DNA from: Streptomyces luteolifulvus
Lineage (GTDB): Bacteria; Actinomycetota; Actinomycetes; Streptomycetales; Streptomycetaceae
DNA length: 64,000 nt
Assembly: GCF_008806595.1 (NCBI RefSeq)
Contig: NZ_VZRB01000019.1
Span: forward strand, 101,448 to 165,447
Direction: 5' to 3'
Positions 27,271-36,530 of this stretch are shown here, one piece after another. The notes under the pieces were generated by a model, which was not told where the DNA came from, did not search any database, and saw nothing but the letters and a program-made list of their open reading frames with translations. The position numbers and the translations under genes are program-made. How positions within the stretch are numbered: the stretch's first letter is position 1; the number at the start of each line of letters is the position of its first letter.

Positions 27271-27666
27271 CTACTCGCTGAGCGTGCTGGCATTCATGCC
27301 GGACCTCGATGCTCTGCGGGACAGGCGCGCGAGTAGCTGACCAGCACCGACGGCAACGTAAAACACGACCAGAACGCCGAGTCCGAGGTCGAGCCAGTCA
27401 TAGGTCGTGCCTCGGAAGAGTGAGACCCACGCCCGGGCACCCGCGACGGAGCCGGCAGCGACCAGCAGCACCGAAGTTGCGGCACACAACGCCTTTGCAG
27501 CCCTGGGCCGCCGCTCTTTGAGCAGTTCACCACCCGCACCGAGCGCGATGAGCGCGGCGAAGGCATCGTGCGGCTCCAGGCGCCCCATCCCGATCGCGTC
27601 TACGATGTTGATCAAGACGCCGATCGAGCCGACGACCAGTGCACCTTGCGATATACGGCGGCTCAT
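27271..27666 (-). CDS. Small integral membrane protein, unknown
   Basis: 131 aa from ATG 27666 (MSRRISQGALVVGSIGVLIN), which follows GCGAGGG; a start 14 codons upstream is possible but lacks a ribosome site. About four hydrophobic segments are visible: ALVVGSIGVLINIVDAIG, DAFAALIALGAGGELL, AATSVLLVAAGSVAGARAW and LGLGVLVVFYVAVGAGQLLA. The C-terminus is serine/arginine-rich. No family recognised. Confidence 0.55.
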   Translation of the reverse strand: MSRRISQGALVVGSIGVLINIVDAIGMGRLEPHDAFAALIALGAGGELLKERRPRAAKALCAATSVLLVAAGSVAGARAWVSLFRGTTYDWLDLGLGVLVVFYVAVGAGQLLARLSRRASRSGMNASTLSE

Positions 27667-27783
27667 CAACCCTCGCTTGCAGTCAAACTTCGGTGGCAAT
27701 TGGATCAATCTTCGCTGTCACGGGACAGCTGTCCTGTGTCACTGATCATTGAGCTTGTGCCATTGAAGTGTGAGTGGCCTGGG

Positions 27784-28458
27784 TCACTCAGGCCCCGCTT
27801 CCGGCGTCCTCCCATAGACCTGGGCGTATTCCTGCCCGGACAGGTCGCCGATCGCCTGGACGATCCTATCCGTAACGGCCCGCCGGGCCTGAGCTGGGCG
27901 CATTTCGGGCCGGGACTGGGTGCAGTGAAGTGGCGTGCCGAACTCCACGGTGATGCGGTGGTAGCGGGGCAGGCACCGGCCCACGGGCTGGAGGCGTTCG
28001 GTGCCTGTCAGTGCCACCGGCACGACGGGGGCTCCGGTCGCCAGGGCGAGCCAGGCGACACCGGTTCGTCCGCGGTAGAGGCGGCCGTCGAGGGAGCGGG
28101 TTCCCTCGGGGTAGATGCCGAAAGCGCGGCCGCTGGTCAGGACCTGTTCGGCTGTGCCCAGCGAAACCTGAGCGCTGCGGTGTGCTCGGCGGTCGACCGG
28201 GATGCACCCGAAGGCGGTGAAGAAGAGGCGGGTGAGAGCGCCTTTGACTCCGGTGCCGGTGAAATATTCGTCCTTGGCGAGGAAATGGACCGGGCGCGGG
28301 GCCAGGAGCGCGATGACGATGCTGTCGATGAACGACAGGTGGTTGCTGGCGAGGACGACCGGGCCGCGCCGCGGGACGTTGCCGCGGCCGCGGATGACGG
28401 GCAGGTAGATCAGTCGCAGTAGCGGGGCGAGTACGAGGCGGGCGAGGGAGTAGAGCAT
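27784..28458 (-). CDS. plsC: 1-acyl-sn-glycerol-3-phosphate acyltransferase
   Basis: 224 aa. PlsC-family enzymes add the second acyl chain to lysophosphatidic acid at the membrane. The catalytic HX4D motif is seen in VLASNHLSFIDSIVIALL and the glycerophosphate-binding motif in FGIYPEGTRSLDGRLYRGRT. The N-terminus is hydrophobic (LARLVLAPLLRLIYLPVI). It starts 12 bases after the fabH-like remnant, so the two were once an acyl-lipid operon. Catalytic motifs intact; some family members act on other acyl acceptors. Confidence 0.85.
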   Translation of the reverse strand: MLYSLARLVLAPLLRLIYLPVIRGRGNVPRRGPVVLASNHLSFIDSIVIALLAPRPVHFLAKDEYFTGTGVKGALTRLFFTAFGCIPVDRRAHRSAQVSLGTAEQVLTSGRAFGIYPEGTRSLDGRLYRGRTGVAWLALATGAPVVPVALTGTERLQPVGRCLPRYHRITVEFGTPLHCTQSRPEMRPAQARRAVTDRIVQAIGDLSGQEYAQVYGRTPEAGPE

Positions 28459-28469
28459 CGGCTGGCCTC

Positions 28470-28829
28470 TCAGGGGCAGGTGACGACCTGGCCGGCCCAG
28501 GACAGGCCTCCGCCGAAGCTGAACAGCAGCACGGGGGCGCCGGCGGGTACCTCGCCCCGCTCGACGAGCTTGGACAGCGCGAGCGGGACTGAGGCGGCGG
28601 AGGTGTTGCCCGAATCGACGACGTCCCGGGCGATCACGACGTCATCGCGCAGTGCGAGGCGTCGGGTCAGTGCCTCGATGATCCGCAGGTTGGCCTGGTG
28701 GGTGATGACTGCGGCGAGGTCGGTGGTGGCCATGCCGGCACGGTGGCAGGCGTCCTCGGCGACGGCGGGCATTTGTCGGCGTACGAGGTTCTCTGGCCCT
28801 GGCAAGGTTTCCGTGAAGCTGGGGTGTGC
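28470..28829 (-). pseudogene. 3-oxoacyl-ACP synthase III (FabH-like), C-terminal part
   Basis: About 118 residues remain: MPAVAEDACHRAGMATTDLA, the active-site His in AVITHQANLRIIEALTRRLA, the active-site Asn in VVDSGNTSAASVPLALSKLV, and VLLFSFGGGLSWAGQVVTCP at the end. The N-terminal two thirds with the catalytic Cys is gone, replaced by the left end of an ISL3-type element. Stop 12 bases before plsC. Confidence 0.85.
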
Positions 28830-30110
28830 CACCGTGCGCCGGTGACGCTCCGTCACGGGTAGCGGCACTGTCAGCGAGTGTGATGACCTTGTACGGATCC
28901 TGTCTCCGCACCTCGATGCGGTGCGGGTGGAACGAGTGTGGGTGGCGGGCGACGTGGTCCGCATCGCGGCCTGCACCCACGAGTTGACCGTGGCGTGTCC
29001 GGACTGCGGTCGCGGTTCTGCGCGGGTTCACAGTCGCTAGTGCCGCGCGCTGGCCGATGTCGATGTCGGAGGGCGCCCGGTGTTGATCGAGCTGTCGGTG
29101 CGGCGGTTGTTCTGTGACAGCCCGGGCTGCGGTCGGCGGACGTTTGCCGAGCAGGCCGAGGGGCTGACGGCGCGCTACCAGCGCCGCAGCCCGCTGCTGC
29201 AGCACCTGGTGGAGATGGCCGGGGTGCTACTCGCCGGCCGTGGCGGCGCCCGGCTCCTGCAGATCCTGAAGGTCCCGCTGTCGCGGACAAGCGTGCTGTT
29301 CCACTTGATCGCTTGCCGCTTCCGTCAGCAGCGACCCCGCGGGTGCTGGGCGTGGACGACTTCGCGCTGTACGCGGACGTCTACGGAACCCTGCTGGTGG
29401 ATGCCGACACCCGGTTGCCGATCGAGCTGTGGGCCGGGCGCGGCTCCGAGCAACTGGCCGCCTGGCTGCAGACGCACCCCGGTGTTGAGGTGGTCTGCCG
29501 GGACGGCTCGCTGGTCTACCGCCAAGGCATCACCGACGGCGCCCGGACGCGGTGCAGGTCAGCGACCGCTTCCCCACCCTGTGGCAGGGGCTGTCGAAGC
29601 GGATCGGGGATATCGCCGCCACCCGCCGCGACTGCCTACCCACCGCAGTACCCCAGCCCGAACCGTCACCGCCACCCGCGACTCCATCGGGACTGTCCGA
29701 CCAGGCCGACACCCCAGCCCGCCGCCACGCGAAGCGGCTGTTCGAGGCGGTGCACGCGGTGACCGACACCGGTCTCTCGCTGAGCGCCGCAGCCCGCGAG
29801 TTGGGCCTGAACCGGCGCACCGTGGGGAAAAACGCCCGGGCCGCCGCCTGGCAGGATTGCGTACGGCGCACCCGACCCCGCCGACCCACCAGCCTCGATC
29901 CATACCTGGAGTACCTTCGGCAGCGGTGGGAGGAAGGCGAGCACACCGCGACGGTGCTGCACCAGGAAATCGCCGCCAAGGGCTACCGCGGCCATTACCA
30001 ACGGGTCAAGATGGCCATCGCACCGCTGCGCCGCGGCCTGCCGATCGACATCCCACGCGAACGGCCGCCCTCGCCCCGCGAAGTCGCCCGGTGGATCACC
30101 ACCGAGCCAT
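28800..30110 (+). pseudogene. ISL3-type transposase, dead
   Basis: Plus-strand frames give LVRILSPHLDAVRVERVWVA, the zinc-binding CPDCGRG, an in-frame TAG at 29038-29040, then LCDSPGCGRR-type cysteines (FCDSPGCGRRTFAEQAEGLT) and HLVEMAGVLLAGRGGARLLQ. A frameshift near 29325 leads to RVLGVDDFALYADVYGTLLV (DDE Asp). Another near 29540 leads to SDRFPTLWQGLSKRIGD, LSLSAAARELGLNRRTVGKN and EYLRQRWEEGEHTATVLHQE. The C-terminus is cut at about 30110 by an IS21 remnant. The left end lies near 28800 inside fabH. Confidence 0.85.
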
Positions 30111-30170
30111 CCCGCGGGAATCGCGACGGATCGCCGCGAAGAGCTCAACCTTGGATCTCGGGCCATCCAT
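30095..30170 (-). pseudogene. IS21-type IstA, N-terminal stub
   Basis: Minus-strand start ATG 30170: MDGPRSKVELFAAIRRDSRG. This is the characteristic opening of Streptomyces IstA transposases. The rest is absent. A homologous stub lies at 62.8 kb. Confidence 0.6.
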
Positions 30171-30386
30171 TCGGGCCCCCTGAGTGTCGGTGCACGTCAT
30201 CGCCGACGATCTGGAGTATCTCGGCCTGGACGCAGCGGACGTACACAAAGGTCGCCGACCTCGCCGGCGAACACCGCCTCGTCCTCCACGAGAGCAACAG
30301 GGGACTTGTGGACCGTCCACCAGCAAGCCGGCTGCGGGAAGCAGCGTGTCGGCTCCTTCGCGATCACGCAATCACCTACGGGAGGG

Positions 30387-31544
30387 CTACGCGGCGCCGC
30401 TCGGCGCCAGGAGACGTTCGATGAACCAGACGAGGCCGATGACGCCGACGACGGCGGTCGCGCCGGCGTGGGCGACGGTCGACCAGGAGTACCGGCGCGC
30501 CAGCAGGAGCAGCGGGAACACGACCAGAACTATCGCGAGTTGTCCCAATTCGATGCCGAGGTTGAAGCTCAGCAGAGAGACGAGCAGGTGGCCACTGAAG
30601 TGGTCGGTGAAGCTCAGCGCGCCGGCGAAGCCCAGCCCGTGCAGCAGGCCGAAGCCGAACACGATGAGGGTGCGGTGCTGCGACTCGCCGCGCACGATGT
30701 TCTCGACCGCGACGTACACGATGGACAGGGCGATCAGCGGTTCGACGATCTCGGCGGGAACCTCGACCCACCCCAGCACGGCCAGGGCGAGTGTGACGCT
30801 GTGCGCGAGGGTGAAGCTGGTGGCGAGCCGGACGACACTGCGCCATCCTTGCGCGCCGAGCAGCAGGAGCACCAGGAAGAGCACATGGTCCACCCCGAAC
30901 AGGATGTGTTCCAGCCCCATGGACACGAACCGGCCCATCGACGACGAGAAAACCCGCGCGCCGACCTGCGGCTCGTGTTGGCCGGCGTCATCGGCGTGAC
31001 TCTGGCCGACCCGCAGTTCATGGTGGCCGGCGTCGAAGACGTCGCTCCCGCCGGAACCGCCGAGGTCGTAGTCGACCATGTTGGTGTGCTCGGCGCCGAT
31101 GGCGGCCGTATCGGAAAACACCTCGTAGCGCACGGTGAACTCGCCCCCCGAGCCCGGACAGCGATGGATCAGGAGCATGCGGGCGTAGAGGAAGTTCTGC
31201 CGCTTGGTGATTCCCGTGTCTTCGAGTGCTGCGGCACAGCGGACGTCGTCGAGGGCGACGGTCAGGTGGTCGGCCAGGTATGACGCAAGCTGCGAGCGGT
31301 GGGAGTCGAGAAATGTCTCGCGCTCGGCGTCCTTCGCTCTACGCGGGAGCCCGCCGAGGCCGGCGGCCTTCGTGAGCTTGTCGTAGTCCACTTCCAGTTT
31401 GTAGCGCACCAGTGACCCGTCCTGGCGGATTGTGGACGTGCCGTCCGTCGTCGGGACATGTGCCGAGGCGACCGAAGCCGTCAACGACACCAGGAGCCCA
31501 GCGAGAACCGCACCCCCCAGCATGACCAGAACCGCGCGGATCAT
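30387..31544 (-). CDS. HupE/UreJ-type membrane protein with extracytoplasmic N-domain
   Basis: 385 aa from ATG 31544. A signal peptide (MIRAVLVMLGGAVLAGLLVS to VASA) is followed by about 190 residues of extracytoplasmic domain. Then come six or so membrane helices typical of the HupE/UreJ_2 family: GLEHILFGVDHVLFLVLLLL, LATSFTLAHSVTLALAVLGW, VEPLIALSIVYVAVENIV and FGFGLLHGLGFAGALSF. The conserved acidic/histidine sites (HxxxGxDHxLF, HSxT, GLLHGxGFA) that mark proposed Ni/Co permeases are present. A His-rich stretch (FDAGHHELRVGQSHADDAGQ) precedes the first core helix, consistent with metal binding (inference). An earlier in-frame ATG at 31640 is possible. Divergent from the phosphoesterase gene. 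Confidence 0.8.
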   Translation of the reverse strand: MIRAVLVMLGGAVLAGLLVSLTASVASAHVPTTDGTSTIRQDGSLVRYKLEVDYDKLTKAAGLGGLPRRAKDAERETFLDSHRSQLASYLADHLTVALDDVRCAAALEDTGITKRQNFLYARMLLIHRCPGSGGEFTVRYEVFSDTAAIGAEHTNMVDYDLGGSGGSDVFDAGHHELRVGQSHADDAGQHEPQVGARVFSSSMGRFVSMGLEHILFGVDHVLFLVLLLLGAQGWRSVVRLATSFTLAHSVTLALAVLGWVEVPAEIVEPLIALSIVYVAVENIVRGESQHRTLIVFGFGLLHGLGFAGALSFTDHFSGHLLVSLLSFNLGIELGQLAIVLVVFPLLLLARRYSWSTVAHAGATAVVGVIGLVWFIERLLAPSGAA

Positions 31545-31890
31545 TCGGCCGGAGATACCTCGAAAGCCTTGCAGCGGAGCCCAGAGCATCATGCTGAGGA
31601 ACAAAGCCGCCCGCAGGCGAGGATCACGTGCCCTGGCCATTTCCCCGCTGTGACGCCGAGTTGAATTCTTGACGGCCCGTGCCGTGACCGGCCCGCGCGG
31701 GGTGCAACTCGCCAGTTGCATCGCACAGTTGACCGGCTGTCAGCATTCCTGTTCGGACGGCGACGAAACGCCATCTGCCGAACGCCCAACGTTCATTTAC
31801 TCGCCGTGGTCGTGGCCCTCAGCGGACTCATAGGTTCCTCACCGCCCCCCCGCACGGAGCCACAGCCTTCACCTCGGAAGGGACCACGTG

Positions 31891-33303
31891 ATGGGCAGCC
31901 GCCACATCCGAAGAGCATCGACGGCGACCGCAGCAGTCGCCACCACCACCGCCGCCGTCGCGGCTCTGCTCACGACCGCCCCCACGGCCACCGCAGCCAC
32001 CACCACCATCAATCCAACCGCCGACACCTACGTGCAGGACAGCACCCCGACGACGAACTACGGCACCTCGTCACAGTTCACCGTCGACAACTCGCCGGTG
32101 CGCCAGTCCTTCCTGAAGTTCACCGTCAGCGGCCTCACCGAGACCGTGGCCAGCGCCAAGCTGCGGATCCGCGTCACCAACAGCGGCAACAGCAGCAACG
32201 GCGGCACTTGGAAGTCGATGGCCGACACCACCTGGACGGAGACCGGCGTCACCTGGAACAACAAGCCGGTCATCAACGGCGCCACCGTCGCATCGCTCGG
32301 CTCCGTGGCCAACGACCAGTGGGTCGAGATCGACGTAACCTCGGTGGTGACCGGCAACGGCACGTTCAGCTTCGGCGGCACCTCCACCAGCACCAACGGC
32401 GCGTACTACGACTCCCGTGAGTCCGGCGCCGACGCGCCACAGTTGGTGATCACCACGGGCACCGCCCCGTCGCCCACGCCCACGACGTCCACGCCGCCGC
32501 CGTCCGGTGACCCGGTGCTGGTCGGCGCCGGTGACATCGCCAACTGCGGCACGGGTGGCGACGAGGCCACCGCCAGCCTGCTGGACGGCATCACCGGCAC
32601 CGTCATGGCCATCGGTGACACCGCCTACCCGGACGGCACGTCATCCGACTACACCAACTGCTACCAGCCGTCGTGGGGCAGGCACAAAGCCCGCACCAAG
32701 CCGGCGACCGGCAACCACGAGTACCACACCACAGGTGCGTCGGGGTACTTCAACTACTTCGGCGCTTCGGCGGGAGACCCGAGCAAGGGCTACTACTCCT
32801 TCGACCTGGGCACCTGGCACGTCGTGGCGCTCAACTCCAACTGCTCGATCGTGTCCTGCTCGGCCGGCTCGGCGCAGGAGCAGTGGTTGCGCAACGACCT
32901 GGCGGCCAGCACCAAACCGTGCACGGTGGCCTACTGGCACCACCCGCGCTACACGTCCGGCTCCAGCCACGGCCCGAACACCGCGGTGCAGCCGCTGTAC
33001 CAGGCGCTGTACGACAACGACGCCGAGGTGATCGTGACCGGGCACAACCACAACTACGAGCGGTTCGCGCCGATGAACGCCACGGGCGGCCTGGACAACA
33101 CCCGCGGCATCCGGCAGTTCGTGGCCGGCATGGGCGGCACCGGCCTGGGCGGCTTTGGCACCATCCAGCCCAACAGCGAAGTCCGCAACAGCAGCACCTG
33201 GGGCGTGCTGAAGCTGACCCTGCACTCGGGCAGCTACGACTGGCAGTTCGTCCCCCAGGCGGGCAAGACCTTCACCGACAGCGGCACCAACGCCTGTCAC
33301 TGA
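31891..33303 (+). CDS. Secreted metallophosphoesterase with N-terminal CBM96/DNRLRE-type domain
   Basis: 470 aa from ATG 31891 behind GGAAGGGA. A signal peptide (to about residue 35, TATA/ATT) is followed by a beta-sandwich DNRLRE/CBM96-type module (INPTADTYVQDSTPTTNYGT ... SFLKFTVSGL ... VTWNNKPV), a Pro/Thr linker, then a calcineurin-like catalytic domain. Its metal ligands are seen in VGAGDIANCG, AIGDTAYPDG, ATGNHEYH, VAYWHHPRYTSG and VTGHNHNYERFAP. It is probably an extracellular phosphatase or phosphodiesterase. A perfect terminator hairpin follows at once. Confidence 0.9.
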   Translation: MGSRHIRRASTATAAVATTTAAVAALLTTAPTATAATTTINPTADTYVQDSTPTTNYGTSSQFTVDNSPVRQSFLKFTVSGLTETVASAKLRIRVTNSGNSSNGGTWKSMADTTWTETGVTWNNKPVINGATVASLGSVANDQWVEIDVTSVVTGNGTFSFGGTSTSTNGAYYDSRESGADAPQLVITTGTAPSPTPTTSTPPPSGDPVLVGAGDIANCGTGGDEATASLLDGITGTVMAIGDTAYPDGTSSDYTNCYQPSWGRHKARTKPATGNHEYHTTGASGYFNYFGASAGDPSKGYYSFDLGTWHVVALNSNCSIVSCSAGSAQEQWLRNDLAASTKPCTVAYWHHPRYTSGSSHGPNTAVQPLYQALYDNDAEVIVTGHNHNYERFAPMNATGGLDNTRGIRQFVAGMGGTGLGGFGTIQPNSEVRNSSTWGVLKLTLHSGSYDWQFVPQAGKTFTDSGTNACH

Positions 33304-33319
33304 CCGGCACTTGAGAGAT

Positions 33320-33348
33320 GGGTGCCCTCCCGGCCAGGGAGGGCACCC
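33320..33348 (+). terminator. Strong stem-loop after the phosphoesterase gene
   Basis: GGGTGCCCTCCC (33320-33331) pairs perfectly with GGGAGGGCACCC (33337-33348) around a GGCCA loop: a 12-bp GC-rich stem 17 bases after the stop codon. No T-run, as is common in Streptomyces. Confidence 0.85.
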
Positions 33349-33409
33349 CCGGCTGCCGGCCTCCGGCCGAGTGCCCCATTCCTGTCTCCCGCCCGAAAGG
33401 TCCACCCCC

Positions 33410-34687
33410 ATGTATCTGTCCGCGATCGACAGACCCGGGTCCGATGCCACGCCCACCGCAGGCCGCTCCCGCCTGCGCGGACTCACGATCGTCGGCGGCA
33501 ATGTGTTCGCGCTCGGCACGGTCAGCCTGCTGACCGACATCTCCGCCGAGATGGTCACCGCGATACTGCCGGTGTACCTGGTGTTCGGGCTGTCCATGAG
33601 CCCGCTGGCCTACGGCATGATCGACGGGATCTACACCGGAGCCACCGCACTGCTGCGGCTCGTCGGCGGATACGTCGCGGACCGGGTCCGCACACCCAAA
33701 GCAGTGGCGGGCATCGGATACGCGATGTCGGCGCTGGCCAAGCTCGGGCTGCTCACGGTCGGCCGCTCGGCCGGCGCGATCGGGCTGGTCATCGCCGCCG
33801 ACCGGGCCGGAAAGGGACTGCGCACCGCACCGCGGGATGCTCTGATCACCCTGTCGGCCCCGCCGCGGGCCCTGGGGCGCGCGTTCGGCGTGCATCGGGC
33901 CATGGACGGTATCGGCGCATTTCTCGGCCCGATCGTTGCCCTCGCGGTGCTGGCGGCCACGGGCCAGGCCATCGATGCCGTCCTCGTCACCAGCTTCTGC
34001 ATCGCCGCGCTCGGCGTGCTCGTTCTCGTACTCTTCGTCCGGGACCGACACGGCGAACGCCCACCCACCGCCGCGGTCTCCCCCCGCCAGGCCATGCAAC
34101 TGCTGCGGGCCGCGCCGGTGCGCCGACTGCTCATCGCGGCGTGTCTGCTCGGTTTCGCCGTCATCGGCGACGGCTTCGTCTACCTGCTCCTGCAACGCCG
34201 GGAGGAGGTGCCCATCAGCAGCTTCCCCCTGCTCGCGGTCGGCACCAGCCTGGCCTACCTCCTGCTCGCGATCCCCATCGGGGCGCTGGCCGACCGGATC
34301 GGCCGGGTGCCCGTCGTGCTCGGCGGCTACACGGCCCTGGTCGTCGTCTACCTACTCCTGTTCGGCCCCCTGCACGGCTGGCCACTCCTGGCACTGGTGC
34401 TGCTCCTCTACGGCTTCTTCTACGCAGCAACCGACGGCGTACTGATGGCGCTGGCAGGCCCGGTGTTGCCCGAACATCTACGCACCACCGGCATCGCGCT
34501 GATCCAGACCGGACAGGCCCTCGCCTACCTCGCCTCCTCGGTCCTGTTCGGACTCGCCTGGCAGCTGTGGGGCCCGCTCACCGCCAGCCGGTGCGCCGCC
34601 GCCGTCACCGTGCTGGCTGTCGTGGCCACGGCCTTCCTTCTGATCAACCGATCCAGCACCCCTACCGACACCGAGGTGACCGCATGA
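33410..34687 (+). CDS. MFS transporter
   Basis: 425 aa from ATG 33410 (GAAAGG upstream). Twelve membrane helices in two bundles, with MFS signatures GGYVADRVRTPKAVAGIGYA after helix 2 and GALADRIGRVPVVLGGYTAL in the second half. The first helices read FALGTVSLLTDISAEMVTAI, LPVYLVFGLSMSPLAYGMID, typical of a family of actinobacterial and proteobacterial MFS carriers of unknown substrate. It overlaps the next gene by four bases. Confidence 0.9.
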   Translation: MYLSAIDRPGSDATPTAGRSRLRGLTIVGGNVFALGTVSLLTDISAEMVTAILPVYLVFGLSMSPLAYGMIDGIYTGATALLRLVGGYVADRVRTPKAVAGIGYAMSALAKLGLLTVGRSAGAIGLVIAADRAGKGLRTAPRDALITLSAPPRALGRAFGVHRAMDGIGAFLGPIVALAVLAATGQAIDAVLVTSFCIAALGVLVLVLFVRDRHGERPPTAAVSPRQAMQLLRAAPVRRLLIAACLLGFAVIGDGFVYLLLQRREEVPISSFPLLAVGTSLAYLLLAIPIGALADRIGRVPVVLGGYTALVVVYLLLFGPLHGWPLLALVLLLYGFFYAATDGVLMALAGPVLPEHLRTTGIALIQTGQALAYLASSVLFGLAWQLWGPLTASRCAAAVTVLAVVATAFLLINRSSTPTDTEVTA

Positions 34688-35727
34688 GCCGGCAGTCCAC
34701 GATCGACACCCAGACGCTGCAGCCGAGCCCACCGCCCGCGCCACACCGGTTCGGGCGCTCGGCTCGCATCGCCACCATGGTGGCCGCCACTCTCGCACTC
34801 GCCGGCGTCGCGATCGGCTACGGCCGGCTCAGCTCGTCGGCCGAGGCCCCCGACGCGCCAGCCACGGCCGAAACGGTGTCGCTGGCACCGGGTCCGCGAC
34901 TGCTGACCCTGACGAGCACCGGGCAGGTGACCACGGTCGACAAGAACAACCCGGGCGGCGAGCGGGCGGTGTCGAAGACCAAGTGCGACCGCGTCTACGC
35001 TGCCCAGGGAACCGTCGCCTGCCTCTACGCCGACGGAGTACTCGGCAGCGTCACGATGCGCATCCTCGACGCGGACCTCAAGGAACGCAAAGCCATCGAG
35101 GTCAGCGGCGTCCCCAACCGGGTCCGTGTCTCGGCCAGCGGCCGCATGGTCTCCTGGACCGCCTTCGTCGGCGGCGACAGCTACGCCACCCTCAACTTCG
35201 CCACCCGCACCGGGATCTACGACACCAAGACGGGGACCCTGTTCAAGACGCTGGAGACCTTCTCCGTCGTCAAGGACGGAAAGCCGTATCAGTCGGTCGA
35301 CGTCAACTACTGGGGAGTGACGTTCACCAGCGACGACAACACCTTCTACGCGACCATGTACACCAAGGGCCACCGTTACCTGGTCCAGGGCGACTTCGCC
35401 GCGCGAACCGTCCGCACCTTGCGCGACCGCTTCGAATGCCCCTCGCTGTCGCCCGACGGGACCCGGATCGCGTTCAAATCACCGATCAACGGCGACTCGA
35501 CCCGGGGCTGGCGGCTCTCCGTGCTCGACCTGGCCACCAATCAGGTCACCCGCACGGCCGAGACCCGCAGCGTGGACGACCAGGCGGCCTGGCTGGACAA
35601 CTCCACCCTCGCCTACGCCCAGCAACACGACGACGGCACCAAAGACGTCTGGTCCGTACCCGCCGACGGCTCCGACAAGCCGAAACTGCTGCTGCGCAAC
35701 GCCCACTCCCCCGCCGCGCTCGGCTGA
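34684..35727 (+). CDS. Membrane-anchored TolB/WD-like beta-propeller protein
   Basis: 347 aa. A short cytoplasmic N-terminus, one membrane helix (residues about 29-47, IATMVAATLALAGVAIGYG), then an extracytoplasmic repeat domain with TolB-type blades: LSPDGTRIAFKSPINGDSTR, LSVLDLATNQVTRT, WLDNSTLAYAQQHDDGTKDV. ATG overlaps the MFS stop (ATGA), so the proteins are translated together. Likely a binding partner or sensor for the carrier (inference). Intact. Confidence 0.75.
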   Translation: MSRQSTIDTQTLQPSPPPAPHRFGRSARIATMVAATLALAGVAIGYGRLSSSAEAPDAPATAETVSLAPGPRLLTLTSTGQVTTVDKNNPGGERAVSKTKCDRVYAAQGTVACLYADGVLGSVTMRILDADLKERKAIEVSGVPNRVRVSASGRMVSWTAFVGGDSYATLNFATRTGIYDTKTGTLFKTLETFSVVKDGKPYQSVDVNYWGVTFTSDDNTFYATMYTKGHRYLVQGDFAARTVRTLRDRFECPSLSPDGTRIAFKSPINGDSTRGWRLSVLDLATNQVTRTAETRSVDDQAAWLDNSTLAYAQQHDDGTKDVWSVPADGSDKPKLLLRNAHSPAALG

Positions 35728-36230
35728 TCACCTTGTCGGGCAAGCCCCAAAGCACACGGGGCGCCCGTGATCCTCTCCGTGAGGTCCTTGGCTGGTTCTC
35801 ATGGAGATCACCTGGCCAAGGCCACCATGCGGCGACGGAGTCACCTCGGGCGAGCCGACAGGACAGAGCAGATGGGTGCCACGGATCCCGGCGGCGCCCG
35901 CCAGCGTGACTCCGGCGCGGGCGGCCCCGGCACCCAACCACCCGCCATGCGCTCCCCAAAACGTCGACAAACGTTGCCGGCTCCCGCCTACGAAACCGCC
36001 CGGCTGCCGATCGGCACAACCTCGCCGGTGCGTTGGCCAACCTCGGTGTCGATCTGTTGGAGGTCGGGCGCGAGACGAAGCCGCTGCCGCCATGTAGTAA
36101 GCCGCGGCTATTGGCTGCCGTCTGGGCGAAACCCCGACGCAGTGATGACGCAGCTTCAGCCCACGACGGCAAGGATGTCCCCCATGGAGCCGTAGCTCGC
36201 CCGCACCCCTCACGGTTTCCGAGGCGATGA
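35728..36230. other. Decayed region with a TPR scrap
   Basis: Around 36010-36080 a plus-strand frame reads RHNLAGALANLGVDLLEVGR, one tetratricopeptide repeat as found in Streptomyces TPR proteins. Nothing else on either strand is recognisable in these 500 bases. Confidence 0.4.
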
Positions 36231-36242
36231 CGCTGAAGGCGG

Positions 36243-36530
36243 ATGGCGCCTGCGGATGGTCCAGTCGGCCGCCGGATCCCCCACCACGTCCGGTCGAAGT
36301 CGTACACGCCAGTGATCGTCGGCTCGGGCGTCCCCGACGGGACGCAGCACGTCATCTACGTGGGCCACGAGGGGCAAATCCACGAACTGTGGTGGAACGG
36401 TTCCTGGCACCACAACAACCTGAGTGGCGCGGCAGGCGCCCCAATCCCGTCCATGATTGGTCATGACGCAGACGGCCATGTGCATCCCGACGGAACCCAG
36501 CACGTCAACTATCGGGCGGCCGACGCTCAC
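36243..36530 (+). pseudogene. Lectin-repeat protein fragment, left of the IS256 insertion
   Basis: The frame reads GVPDGTQHVIYVGHEGQIHE, LWWNGSWHHNNLSGAAGAP, then a second repeat DADGHVHPDGTQHVNYRAAD. Each repeat is about 45-50 residues with GTQHV.Y and IHELWW.GSWHH motifs, the layout of PLL/tectonin-like sugar-binding propellers. The frame is interrupted by the IS256-type element; the continuing motif LQELWWDG appears directly on its far side near 37924. No start was found. Confidence 0.6.

Noticed and set aside
33322..34680. Long plus-strand frame overlapping the MFS gene and fused to the propeller protein
   Set aside because: The first 450 residues are an arginine-rich shadow of the MFS frame; only the part from 34684 is real, with its own ATG overlapping the MFS stop.
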